A stretch of DNA of 64,000 nt from assembly GCF_001654835.1 (NCBI RefSeq), contig NZ_LXEP01000044.1, positions 62,001 to 126,000 of the forward strand. The letters run 5' to 3'. Each line of letters opens with the position of its first letter. The first letter of the stretch is position 1. Origin of the DNA: Buttiauxella gaviniae ATCC 51604. Lineage in GTDB: Bacteria > Pseudomonadota > Gammaproteobacteria > Enterobacterales > Enterobacteriaceae. The notes below the pieces were generated by a model. The model worked only from the letters and a program-made list of their open reading frames with translations. It ran no database searches and was not told where the DNA came from. This document shows, one piece after another, positions 1-10,400 of this stretch. Position numbers and translations under genes: made by a program.

Positions 1-88
1 GACGGCGTTTTTTACATGGTGCTCAGTTTTTCTACATTCATTAATTCAACTGCCAAATTAACGAACCGGCAGCTGTGGGAGAGATATG

Positions 89-1471
89 ATGACGGATAAA
101 GTCCGTATTGATAGTTTAGGTGCAAATTCATTCAATGGTAACAATGAAACCTATTTGGCGCGTCAAGCTGAATTTGAATCGAATGTCAGAAGTTATCCAC
201 GTAAATTGCCTTTAGCAATTGCGCAGGCCAACGGTGTTTGGATCACTGATGTTGAGAATAATCAATATCTTGATTGCTTGGCCGGTGCGGGTACGCTTGC
301 TCTTGGGCATAACCATCCTGACGTGCTGCAAAGCATCCAAAATGTCATTACCAGCGGCTTGCCGTTACATACACTGGATCTTACAACTCCGTTGAAAGAT
401 CAGTTTTCTGAATATCTTCTCTCTTTATTGCCTGGTCAGGGTAAAGAATATTGCCTGCAATTCACCGGTCCATCCGGTGCGGATGCAGTTGAAGCGGCAC
501 TGAAACTGGCTAAGAAAGTTACCGGTCGTTCAGGCATCATCAGCTTCTCCGGCGGCTATCACGGCATGACTCATGGCGCACTTTCCGTAACAGGTAACCT
601 GTCACCGAAAGAAGCGGTTGATGGCATGATGCCTGAAGTTCAGTTTATGCCTTATCCGCACCTGTACCGCTGCCCGCTGGGTATTGGCGGTGAAGCTGGC
701 GTGAAAGCATTAACTTACTACTTCGAAAACCTGATCAACGACGTTGAGAGTGGCGTGCGCAAACCTGCGGCAGTCATTCTGGAAGCGGTTCAGGGTGAAG
801 GTGGCGTGAATCCGGCGCCTGTTGAGTGGCTGCAACGTATTCGCAAAGTCACCAAAGAACACGGTATTCTGCTGATCATCGATGAAGTTCAGGCTGGCTT
901 CTGCCGTACTGGTAAATTGTTCGCCTTCGAACATGCTGGTATCGAGCCGGACATCATTGTTATGTCTAAAGCGGTTGGTGGTGGTTTACCACTGGCTGTT
1001 CTGGGTATTAAGAAAGAGTTTGATGCATGGTCACCTGGCCACCACACCGGTACTTTCCGTGGTAACCAACTGGCGATGGCAACCGGTCTGACAACTCTGA
1101 AGCATCTGACCGAAAACAAGATTGCTGACAAAGTTGCAGCACAGGGCGAGTGGCTGAAAGGCCAACTGGCTGAGCTGCAAAAACGTTACCCGGTCATTGG
1201 CCAGGTTCGTGGTCTGGGCTTGATGATCGGTATTGAGATCGTTAAACCAAACGAAGCCAAAGATCATATGGGTTGCTACCCAGCTGATGCTGAGTTGTCC
1301 GCATTGCTGCAGAAAAACTGCTTCAAAGCAGGGCTGATTCTGGAGCGTGGTGGCCGTAATGGCGTCGTGCTGCGTCTGCTACCATCTTTGCTTATCACTA
1401 ATGATGAGCTGGCTATTTTCCTCGATAAGTTTGAGCAGGCGCTGTTAGCGGCTGGCATCAAGCCTGTTTGA
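89..1471 (+). CDS. dat: Diaminobutyrate--2-oxoglutarate aminotransferase
   Basis: Class-III PLP aminotransferase of about 460 residues. It makes L-2,4-diaminobutyrate from aspartate semialdehyde using glutamate as amino donor, in the cytoplasm. Visible signatures are the fold-I core with [15 protein letters not shown] near residue 130, [10 protein letters not shown] near 157, the [10 protein letters not shown] metal/PLP segment near 265 and the Schiff-base lysine in [12 protein letters not shown] near 294. ATG 89 is preferred over the adjacent ATG at 86 because GGGAG at 77-81 then lies 7 bases away. The next gene is the matching decarboxylase, only about 10-20 bases downstream, so the two form the standard dat-ddc operon that converts aspartate semialdehyde to 1,3-diaminopropane. 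The family assignment is firm; expression conditions cannot be read here. Confidence 0.95.
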   Translation: MTDKVRIDSLGANSFNGNNETYLARQAEFESNVRSYPRKLPLAIAQANGVWITDVENNQYLDCLAGAGTLALGHNHPDVLQSIQNVITSGLPLHTLDLTTPLKDQFSEYLLSLLPGQGKEYCLQFTGPSGADAVEAALKLAKKVTGRSGIISFSGGYHGMTHGALSVTGNLSPKEAVDGMMPEVQFMPYPHLYRCPLGIGGEAGVKALTYYFENLINDVESGVRKPAAVILEAVQGEGGVNPAPVEWLQRIRKVTKEHGILLIIDEVQAGFCRTGKLFAFEHAGIEPDIIVMSKAVGGGLPLAVLGIKKEFDAWSPGHHTGTFRGNQLAMATGLTTLKHLTENKIADKVAAQGEWLKGQLAELQKRYPVIGQVRGLGLMIGIEIVKPNEAKDHMGCYPADAELSALLQKNCFKAGLILERGGRNGVVLRLLPSLLITNDELAIFLDKFEQALLAAGIKPV

Positions 1472-1480
1472 GTGGAGTTA

Positions 1481-2959
1481 ATGACCTCGATGTCTGAATT
1501 AAATCCTATCCTGGCAGGCTCAGCGCAAAGCACTGAAGCCTACCAGCAGGCCATTGCACAGACCAGCGCGGCTGTTGTGCAATGGTTGCAGCAACCTGAG
1601 ATGTATCAGGGTAAATCTGTTGCTGAACTGCGTGAACGCATTCAACTGGATTTTAATCCTCAGGGCCTGGGCAACCAGGTCGCTATTGAGCGTGCGATCG
1701 AATACTTCTTAAAAGACAGCCTGTCGGTGCATCACCCGCAGTGTGTCGCGCACTTGCATTGCCCAAGTCTGGTTATCAGCCAGGCTGCAGAAGTGTTGAT
1801 CAACGCCACTAACCAGAGCATGGACTCATGGGACCAAAGCCCGTCTGCGACCATCATTGAGATGAAGCTGATCGAATGGCTGCGTGCTCAAGTGGGTTAT
1901 CAGGCAGGCGATGCTGGCGTGTTCACCAGTGGTGGCACCCAGAGCAACCTGATGGGCCTGATGCTGGCTCGTGACGCGTTCTTTGCGCGCCAGGGCCACT
2001 CCATCCAGCAAGATGGCCTGGTCGGCAACCTGAAAAAGATTAAAGTCCTGTGTTCTGAAAACGCGCACTTCTCAGTGCAGAAGAACATGGCTTTAATGGG
2101 CCTCGGTTACCAGTCAGTGACGTTGGTGAAAACTGACGAATTCGCGCGTATGGATATTAACGATCTGCGCGAGAAACTGGCGCAGGCTCAGGCTAACGAC
2201 GAACAGATCCTGGCGATTGTTGCAACAGCGGGTACTACCGATGCTGGCGCAATTGATCCGTTGCGTGAAATCGCCACCCTGGCAGCAGAGCACCAGATTT
2301 GGGTGCATGTTGATGCAGCGTGGGGCGGTGCGTTGTTGATGTCCGAGAAATATCGCGACTATCTGGACGGTATTGAGTTAGTGGACTCCATCACCCTGGA
2401 CTTCCACAAACAATACTTCCAGACCATCAGTTGCGGTGCTTTCTTGCTTAAAGAAGCGCGCCACTACGAGTTGATGCGCTATCAGGCGGCTTATCTGAAC
2501 TCCGAGTTCGATGAAGCCGCTGGCGTGCCAAACCTGGTATCTAAATCTTTGCAGACGACGCGCCGTTTCGACGCACTGAAACTGTGGATGGGTCTTGAAG
2601 CCTTAGGTCAGAAGCAATACGCCGCGATCATCGATCATGGTGTGACACTTGCACAAGAAGTTGCGCAGTACGTTACTGACGAGCCGTCTCTGGAACTGGT
2701 GATGAAACCACAACTGGCGAGCGTTCTGTTCCGTTTCCGTCCTGAGCAAATGGCTTCTAATAGCGACGCAGAAATAGCACTGCTGAACCAGAAAATTGGT
2801 GATGCGTTGCTGGACTCCGGCCGTGCAAACGTAGGTGTGACTGAGCATAACGGCGTGACTTGCCTGAAGCTGACTCTGCTGAATCCGACCGTTACGCTTG
2901 AGGATATTAAAGTCCTGCTGGCGTTGGTGGAGAAAACAGCACAGCCGTTAATTGGCTAA
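1481..2959 (+). CDS. ddc: L-2,4-diaminobutyrate decarboxylase
   Basis: Group-II PLP decarboxylase of about 490 residues that converts L-2,4-diaminobutyrate to 1,3-diaminopropane. The PLP-binding lysine is in LDFHKQYFQ near residue 310. The pyridine-facing histidine region HVDAAWGGA and the substrate loop FTSGGTQSN are intact. It follows dat with almost no gap and is co-transcribed. The start is ambiguous: GTG 1472 abuts the dat stop, ATG 1481 is 3 bases after GGAG (1474-1477), and ATG 1490 is 12 bases after it. I list the middle choice; the N-terminal residues it affects are not conserved. A strong hairpin with a U-tract follows the stop, so the operon ends here. Confidence 0.94.
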   Translation: MTSMSELNPILAGSAQSTEAYQQAIAQTSAAVVQWLQQPEMYQGKSVAELRERIQLDFNPQGLGNQVAIERAIEYFLKDSLSVHHPQCVAHLHCPSLVISQAAEVLINATNQSMDSWDQSPSATIIEMKLIEWLRAQVGYQAGDAGVFTSGGTQSNLMGLMLARDAFFARQGHSIQQDGLVGNLKKIKVLCSENAHFSVQKNMALMGLGYQSVTLVKTDEFARMDINDLREKLAQAQANDEQILAIVATAGTTDAGAIDPLREIATLAAEHQIWVHVDAAWGGALLMSEKYRDYLDGIELVDSITLDFHKQYFQTISCGAFLLKEARHYELMRYQAAYLNSEFDEAAGVPNLVSKSLQTTRRFDALKLWMGLEALGQKQYAAIIDHGVTLAQEVAQYVTDEPSLELVMKPQLASVLFRFRPEQMASNSDAEIALLNQKIGDALLDSGRANVGVTEHNGVTCLKLTLLNPTVTLEDIKVLLALVEKTAQPLIG

Positions 2960-2980
2960 GTCGTTGGCTGAAGTGTAAGA

Positions 2981-3014
2981 AAATGGGCGGTGTGATACCG
3001 CCCATTTTATTTTT
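2981..3014 (+). terminator. Rho-independent terminator of dat-ddc
   Basis: A perfect 10-bp stem, AAATGGGCGG (2981-2990) with CCGCCCATTT (2998-3007), has a 7-base loop and runs into a T-rich tract. It begins 21 bases after the ddc stop codon. Confidence 0.9.
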
Positions 3015-3264
3015 AACTCCCTTATAAAACCCGCATAGATAATCTGATTTCCATATATATAAATGTAATTACATTCATCAAAATTATTGGTTGTATTCGG
3101 GTAAACCCTAACCTATTGATAAGCGTTGATTGTTTTTATTAAATCGCACTAATTGCAAAAGAATATCCATAGGGTTAATATTGCCATTCATTTATTCCTG
3201 GACGGAATGAGATTTAACTTATCTCATTTATTGAGAGTGCCTGCGTTTCACGGATGATAACGTT
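3015..3264. other. AT-rich intergenic stretch
   Basis: This is an AT-rich spacer between the dat-ddc terminator and a short possible membrane-protein ORF. I see no RNA gene, repeat or clear operator in it. It presumably carries the promoter of the small ORF if that ORF is real. Confidence 0.4.
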
Positions 3265-3459
3265 ATGATTATTCTTACAACGATCACTATTTTTATTTTG
3301 AAGATTTGCTATCCGCAATATGACTGGAATGGTTTGCGTAAACGTATTTTCTTTTGGTGGGCGATGAACTGCCTATTTGCATTTGCATTAGTGTATACAG
3401 AATGGTTTGGGCTTTCTTTTTTGGTTTCTTCTTTTTTATTAATATTTATGCTGCTGTAA
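3265..3459 (+). CDS. Possible small membrane protein (64 aa)
   Basis: A 64-codon ORF, strongly hydrophobic at both ends (residues 1-13 and about 29-64, rich in F, L, W and I), with a short charged middle (GLRKR). It would fold as two membrane helices. It fills most of the gap between the dat-ddc terminator and the MocR gene, and its stop is 16 bases from the stop of that convergent gene. The upstream ribosome site is weak (GGAT-like) and the composition is AT-rich, unlike its neighbours. I do not recognise a family; it may be a genuine small protein or a chance ORF. Confidence 0.3.
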   Translation: MIILTTITIFILKICYPQYDWNGLRKRIFFWWAMNCLFAFALVYTEWFGLSFLVSSFLLIFMLL

Positions 3460-3474
3460 TTATTCTGTTTTTGT

Positions 3475-4809
3475 TCAGCGATATTGTTCATATTCAATGG
3501 TTTCACGCACGGTAATTAACGCTTGGCGAAGATTTTCTTCGCTCACTGAACCCAGAGCCAATCGAATGGCATGTGGCACGTTTTGTGAGGTGCTAAAAGG
3601 CTCTGCGGTGGAAATTGAAATATTTTTATCCAGCAGTCTGCGTACCACACTTTCTGCACGCACTTCTTCTGCCAGCGGCAGCCAAATAAAATAGGAGGCT
3701 GGATGACTGATGTACGCTAGCGGTGCAAGCAGCTCACGAGCCATGCTCTGACGTTTTTGGGCATCCTCCCGTTTTAGTGATTCCAGTCTGCTGACCGTAC
3801 CTTCCTTTATCCAGCCACAAACAATACTCGTCATCAGCAATGGCGTGTTCCAGGTCGTGGCACGAATCGCACGTTCCAGGCTCGCATGGTAGCGGGGAGG
3901 GCAAACCACCGTTCCTACACGCAGCCCCGTTGCAATGTTTTTGGAAAAACCCGTGATGTAAATCGTCCGTTCCGGTGCAAAGCAGGCTAATGGTCGGGGT
4001 GCGTGGCTGACAAGGTAAGCGTAGGCAGCATCTTCCAGCAGCAGAAAGTCATATTCTCGGGCAATGTCGGCCAGATCCTGGCGCTGCACATCATCAAGAA
4101 CCCAACCTAAAGGGTTATGCAAAGTGGGCATAGTATAAAGCGCTCGCACACGCCTGCGCTGGCACAATTTCCTTAATGCATTCAGGTCAGGCCCATGGGC
4201 TGAAACAGGAATCGCTTCCAGTTCGAGGTTAAACGTTACCGCAAGCGTTTTAAATCCTGAGTAAGTCAACGCATCGACAGCCACGACATCACCTGGCTTG
4301 AGAAGCCCCATGATGCTTACGGCCAGGCCATGCTGGGCGCCGTTTACAATCAGGATATCAGCGGCATCAGGCGTCATTCCTGTGCCTGCGAGATGTGTCG
4401 CTATTGCTTCCCGGTCGCTGTGTCTGCCCGCATGTGGCTGGTAACGAAGCAACGCTTCGAGGTCACCAGAAGTCGTAAGCTGGCGCAGCGCCTCGCGCAG
4501 CAGTTCAGTCTGTTCAGGAAGTGCGGGGTAGTTAAAGTTGAGATCAAGCATATCTGTTGCAATGCCTTGCTGATCAATACCGTGGCCGGTTGGCAACGAT
4601 ATTTCCCTGACAAAAGTCCCGCGCCCCGTTTCGCCACTGACCAGCCCCATGGACTCCAGTTCTGCATAAACCCGTGTTGCCGTCGCGAGCGATATGCGCT
4701 TTTCAGTCGATAACGCCCGGTGTGTAGGCAGACGTGTTCCCGCCGGTAATGTGCCTGACCGAATCGCCGTTGCGTATTCATCAACCAGCGCTTTATATCG
4801 TGCTTTCAT
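3475..4809 (-). CDS. MocR-type PLP-binding GntR regulator
   Basis: A GntR-type winged helix (residues about 1-70, with the helix-turn-helix around LPTHRALSTEKRISLATATR) is fused to a fold-I aminotransferase-like domain (about 90-440). The PLP lysine is in the TGFSKN segment near residue 290, and LLEDAAYAYL supplies the usual cofactor-facing residues. MocR proteins use PLP and an amine or amino acid ligand to control a neighbouring gene. The divergent neighbour is a DMT-family exporter, so that is the likely target. I start at MKARYK; the longer upstream reading lacks a ribosome site. Ligand unknown. Confidence 0.88.
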   Translation of the reverse strand: MKARYKALVDEYATAIRSGTLPAGTRLPTHRALSTEKRISLATATRVYAELESMGLVSGETGRGTFVREISLPTGHGIDQQGIATDMLDLNFNYPALPEQTELLREALRQLTTSGDLEALLRYQPHAGRHSDREAIATHLAGTGMTPDAADILIVNGAQHGLAVSIMGLLKPGDVVAVDALTYSGFKTLAVTFNLELEAIPVSAHGPDLNALRKLCQRRRVRALYTMPTLHNPLGWVLDDVQRQDLADIAREYDFLLLEDAAYAYLVSHAPRPLACFAPERTIYITGFSKNIATGLRVGTVVCPPRYHASLERAIRATTWNTPLLMTSIVCGWIKEGTVSRLESLKREDAQKRQSMARELLAPLAYISHPASYFIWLPLAEEVRAESVVRRLLDKNISISTAEPFSTSQNVPHAIRLALGSVSEENLRQALITVRETIEYEQYR

Positions 4810-4911
4810 TGAATGTATCCATGACAATATTTTGATTGTCATGGATTGTGGCGATTATCATCCACTCTGTCTATGAAACAAGAATCGTTGTTTCTCTTTT
4901 CTCCTGAGAGC

Positions 4912-5814
4912 ATGAGGGTAAGTGTGGTCAATTCAGCAATGAGTAAAGCAAGGTCCGGAGCATTATCAGGATGGCTACACGGCCTGATTGGGGTAATTAT
5001 TTTCAGCGGTTCTCTCCCTGCAACTCGTCTGGCCGTGATGGATATCAATCCATTTTTCCTGACCTTTATCAGAGCCTCTATCGCGGGCATGTTGGCGCTA
5101 ATCCTTATTTTGATCTGCCGGGAAAAGCGTCCTCAGAGAGCACAGATTTTTTCATTGGTCATTGTCGCATTTGGCGTAGTTATCGGTTTCCCACTGCTGA
5201 CAGCCGTGGCACTTCAATATGTAACATCTGCTCACTCCATCGTTTTTCTTGGCCTTTTGCCACTGGCTACGGCCATCTTTGGTGTTATTCGTGGTCATGA
5301 ACGCCCACAGCTGGCGTTTTGGGTTTTTTCCATCATGGGGAGTCTGATGGTGGCGGGCTTTGCCCTTTATCAGAATGCCTCCCTGTCGATAACGGGGGAT
5401 TTATTAATGCTGGCTTCTGTACTGGTGTGTGGGCTTGGTTATGCGGAAGGGGCGATGCTTTCGAGGGAATTGGGGGGCCGGCAAGTTATCAGCTGGGCTT
5501 TAGTTATTTCGCTTCCCTTTATGCTGATAGCGTCAATCATGACGATGCCGGACACGTTTAGTACTATTGGTGCTCAGGCCTGGATGGGGCTCGGTTACGT
5601 GTCTGTTTTTAGCATGTTGATTGGTTTTATCTTCTGGTACAAAGGGCTGGCAATCGGCGGTATCGCGGCGGTTGGACAGCTACAATTGCTACAGCCATTC
5701 TTTGGCCTGGCGCTTTCGGCGACACTGCTTCATGAGACAGTGAGTCAGCAAATGGTGATGGTGACTTTTGGAGTCATTTGCTGCGTGATAGGCTCTCGAA
5801 AATTCGCGCGTTAG
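4912..5814 (+). CDS. EamA/DMT-family exporter
   Basis: An inner-membrane protein of about 300 residues with ten predicted helices and two internally related EamA halves (for example FLTFIRASIAGMLALIL in the first, FIFWYKGLAIGGIAAVGQLQ in the second). DMT exporters usually expel amino acids or small metabolites. It is divergent from the MocR regulator, a common pairing, so export of an amino-acid-like compound sensed by that regulator is a fair inference. In-frame starts exist at 4873, 4912 and 4939, none with a convincing Shine-Dalgarno; 4939 gives the most typical length (291 aa). Its 3' end overlaps the remnant of a DapA-family gene. Confidence 0.85.
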   Translation: MRVSVVNSAMSKARSGALSGWLHGLIGVIIFSGSLPATRLAVMDINPFFLTFIRASIAGMLALILILICREKRPQRAQIFSLVIVAFGVVIGFPLLTAVALQYVTSAHSIVFLGLLPLATAIFGVIRGHERPQLAFWVFSIMGSLMVAGFALYQNASLSITGDLLMLASVLVCGLGYAEGAMLSRELGGRQVISWALVISLPFMLIASIMTMPDTFSTIGAQAWMGLGYVSVFSMLIGFIFWYKGLAIGGIAAVGQLQLLQPFFGLALSATLLHETVSQQMVMVTFGVICCVIGSRKFAR

Positions 5815-6452
5815 CTATCGATACTGTGCAAAAGGCTGGAGTGAGTGGTGTGTTGCTGGCTCCATTGTCTTACCAGCCACTCAATGGCGACGAAGTTTAC
5901 GAACTGTACCATCGCGTAACCCGTGAATTATCCATTCCACTTTGTGTTTATGACAACCCAGCGACCACCGGGTTTTCGTTTACCCTTGAACTGCTGATAT
6001 CCATCGCCAGCATGCCGAAAGTAGGTTCGATAAATCTCGGGAATTTGCCGGGCGAATATGACGGTGCAACCAGGCAGATAGCCACAATACGCAGTAAAAT
6101 TCCCGCCAGTGTAACGATTGGGATAAGTGGCGATGCTCATTCTGCTCGCGGCTTGCTTTGCGGTTGTGAAGTTTGGTATTCCGTTTGGGCCGGGCTATTC
6201 CCGCAATATTCACGCCTGATTACCTGTGCGGCTCAGGCAGGTGATGAAGTCAGAGTGAAGCAGCTTGATAGCGCACTTGAAGCACTGTGGGGTTTTTATC
6301 GCCGTTACGGAAGTTTGCGCGTGATAGCTACTGTTGCCGAACTACAGGGGCGTGTACAAACGCCATGCTTGCCTTTTCCACTGCGAACAATACAAGGTGA
6401 GGAAAGGGTGTTGCTTGAACAAAAATTGCTTGAGTTGAATTTTCTGGCATAA
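5778..6452 (+). pseudogene. 5'-truncated, degenerate DapA-family lyase
   Basis: The readable protein begins directly at the middle of the dihydrodipicolinate synthase/N-acetylneuraminate lyase barrel. RALAIDTVQKAGVSGVLLAP corresponds to the third strand and YDNPATTGF keeps the conserved tyrosine and proline. About 80-90 N-terminal residues of the usual 300 are missing, including the GSTGE-type phosphate/carboxylate loop. At the position of the Schiff-base lysine (normally GIKE-like) this copy reads VGSINLGN, so the catalytic lysine is gone. Its reading frame overlaps the end of the exporter gene and has no ribosome site of its own. I read it as the remnant left by a deletion. Confidence 0.75.
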
Positions 6453-6499
6453 AGATTAAAAGCGGAAGTTGCTGACAAGGGATATTAAAGCGGTATTGA

Positions 6500-6530
6500 A
6501 AGGTGGATTAGCGTGAGCAAAATCCACCTT
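6500..6530. terminator. Hairpin after the DapA remnant (REP-like)
   Basis: A perfect 10-bp stem, AAGGTGGATT (6500-6509) with AATCCACCTT (6521-6530), is followed by TTTTG. It belongs to the GGTGGAT...ATCCACC hairpin family that recurs in this window and lies between convergent genes, so it may terminate in both directions. Confidence 0.6.
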
Positions 6531-6543
6531 TTGTGGCTATGGC

Positions 6544-6570
6544 GTCGGATGTCGCTGGCGCGAGTCCGAC
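6544..6570. repeat. REP-like hairpin
   Basis: GTCGGA (6544-6549) and TCCGAC (6565-6570) flank a GTCGC-rich loop. This is a second member of the dispersed palindrome family, 14 bases after the hairpin at 6500-6530. Confidence 0.5.
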
Positions 6571-6609
6571 TGACAACAAATGATTGCCATCAGCCTCGTT
6601 GTTTCGAAA

Positions 6610-7272
<663 letters not shown>

Positions 7273-7422
7273 TTATTCACAATCCGATTGCAGTGATAGC
7301 GCAATATATCGAACTCAATGTTCGATTTTATTGAACAAGGCGTCAAAAGGCGTGATGTGCTAATCTAGCGCTAATTGACGATACAGACTTACCAGGCAGT
7401 GCGCTGCCGTGATGATTACGTA

Positions 7423-10400
7423 ATGGAAAACATAAAACCCTCACTGTCCTCATTATTCTCTCGCCTCGATGGCTTAATGCTACGCGACAGACAACGCTTC
7501 TCGCGCCGTTTACATGGTGCGAAGAAGGTGAAAAATCCTGAATCGCAGCAAGCTGTGCTTGATTCACTGGCGCAAGAGATTGACTCCGCCGCCGGTAAGG
7601 TTCTGCTGCGTGAAGCTTCGCGCCCAAAAATCACCTACCCAGAAAACCTGCCTGTAAGCCAGAAAAAACAGGACATTTTCGACGCTATCCGTGACCACCA
7701 GGTTGTTATCGTGGCGGGTGAAACCGGTTCGGGTAAAACTACGCAGCTGCCAAAAATCTGCATGGAACTGGGGCGTGGCGTTAAAGGGCTGATCGGCCAT
7801 ACGCAGCCTCGCCGCCTTGCAGCGCGAACTGTTGCCAACCGTATTGCCGAAGAGTTGCAAACAGAGCCGGGCGGCTGTGTTGGTTATAAGGTGCGTTTTA
7901 CTGACCACGTCAGTGAAAACACCATGGTCAAACTGATGACCGACGGCATTCTCCTGGCGGAAATTCAGCAAGATCGCCTGCTGATGCAGTACGACACCAT
8001 CATCATCGATGAAGCGCACGAACGTAGTCTGAACATCGATTTCCTGCTGGGTTATTTGCGTGAGTTATTACCGCGTCGCCCGGATCTGAAAATCATCATC
8101 ACTTCTGCGACCATCGACCCGCAGCGCTTCTCGCGCCATTTCAACAACGCGCCAATCATCGAAGTGTCTGGCCGTACTTATCCGGTGGAAGTGCGTTATC
8201 GCCCGATAGTTGAAGATGCTGACGATACCGATCGCGACCAGTTGCAGGCTATTTTCGACGCAGTTGATGAACTCGGCCACGAAAGTGCCGGAGATATTCT
8301 GATTTTCATGAGCGGCGAGCGCGAAATTCGTGACACCGCTGATGCATTAAACAAGCTGAATTTGCCGCACACCGAAGTGCTGCCGTTGTATGCACGTTTG
8401 TCGAACAGTGAGCAAAACCGCGTCTTCCAGTCGCACGTCGGGCGGCGTATTGTGCTGGCGACCAACGTCGCGGAAACCTCGCTGACGGTGCCTGGCATTA
8501 AATACGTTATCGACCCGGGTACCGCGCGTATCAGTCGTTACAGCTACCGTACCAAAGTGCAGCGCTTGCCAATTGAGCCGGTTTCGCAAGCTTCGGCCAA
8601 CCAGCGTAAAGGCCGCTGTGGACGTGTTTCTGACGGGATCTGTATTCGTCTGTATTCAGAAGACGATTTCCTGTCACGCCCGGAATTCACCGACCCGGAA
8701 ATTCTGCGTACTAACCTTGCGTCCGTTATCTTACAGATGACGTCGCTTGGCCTTGGCGATATTGCCGCGTTCCCGTTTGTGGAAGCGCCGGATAAACGCA
8801 ATATTCAGGACGGTGTGCGCCTGCTTGAAGAACTTGGCGCGATTACCAGCGAAGCCGATCTCAGCGTCTACAAGTTGACGCCTTCTGGCCGTCAGCTTGC
8901 ACAACTGCCCGTCGACCCGCGTCTTGCGCGTATGGTGCTGGAAGCGCAGAAATTTGGCTGTGTGCGTGAAGTGATGATCATCACCGCTGGCCTGTCGATT
9001 CAGGACCCGCGTGAACGCCCGATGGACAAACAGCAGGCGTCGGATGAAAAACACCGCCGCTTCCAGGACAAAGAGTCTGATTTCCTTAGCTTTGTGAACC
9101 TGTGGAATTATCTTGGCGAGCAGCAAAAAGAGCTGTCGTCGAACCAGTTCCGTCGCCAGTGCAAACTCGATTATCTGAACTACCTGCGTGTGCGTGAATG
9201 GCAGGATATTTACACCCAATTGCGCCAGGTGGTGAAAGAGCTGGGCTTGCCGATTAACAGCGAACCTGCGGATTTCCGTTCCGTTCACTGTGCCTTGCTG
9301 ACCGGTTTGCTTTCCCATATCGGCCAGAAAGATGCCGATAAACAGGAATACACCGGGGCGCGTAACGCCCGTTTCTCTATCTTCCCTGGCTCCGGTTTAT
9401 TCAAGAAACCGCCAAAATGGACAATGGTCGCCGAACTAGTAGAAACCAGCCGCCTATGGGGGCGCATCGCCGCCCGCATCGACCCGGAATGGGTAGAGCC
9501 GCTGGCGCAACATTTATTAAAACGTTCATACAGCGAACCGCACTGGGAGAAATCGCAGGGCGCGGTGATGGCAACCGAAAAAGTCACACTCTACGGTTTG
9601 CCAATTGTTGCGGCGCGCAGCGTCAATTACAGCCAGATTGACCCGGCACTGTGTCGCGAGCTGTTTATTCGCCATGCGCTGGTGGAAGGTGACTGGCAGA
9701 CGCGCCACGCGTTCTTCCGCGACAATCTTAAGCTGCGCAATGAAATTGAAGAGCTTGAGCATAAATCCCGTCGCCGCGACATTCTGGTCGACGACGACAC
9801 GATGTTTGAGTTTTACGATCAACGCATTTCGCATGACGTCATTTCTGCACGTCATTTCGATAACTGGTGGAAACAGGCCAGCAAAGAAACGCCGGATCTG
9901 CTCAATTTCGAAAAGAGCATGTTGATCAAAGAGGGTGCAGAGCAAGTCAGCAAGCTCGACTATCCGAACTTCTGGCATCAGGGCAATCTCAAGCTACGCC
10001 TGACATACCAGTTTGAACCAGGTGCTGACGCCGATGGTGTGACGGTGCATATCCCGCTGCCGTTGTTAAACCAGGTCGAAGAGGCCGGTTTTGAGTGGCA
10101 AATTCCAGGTGTGCGCCGTGAACTGGTGATTGCGCTGATTAAATCGCTGCCAAAACCGATACGCCGCAATTTTGTGCCGGCGCCGAACTACGCCGAAGCC
10201 TTTTTAGGCCGCGCCACACCGCTGGAATTGCCGCTGCTGGAAAGTTTAGAGCGTGAATTCCGCCGCATGTCGGGCATTACTATCGACCGCGAAGACTGGC
10301 ATTGGGATCAGGTGCCCGATCACCTGAAAATGACGTTCCGCATCGTCGATGAGCACAATAAAAAGCTCAAAGAGGGTAAAGACCTCACCGAGTTAAAAGG

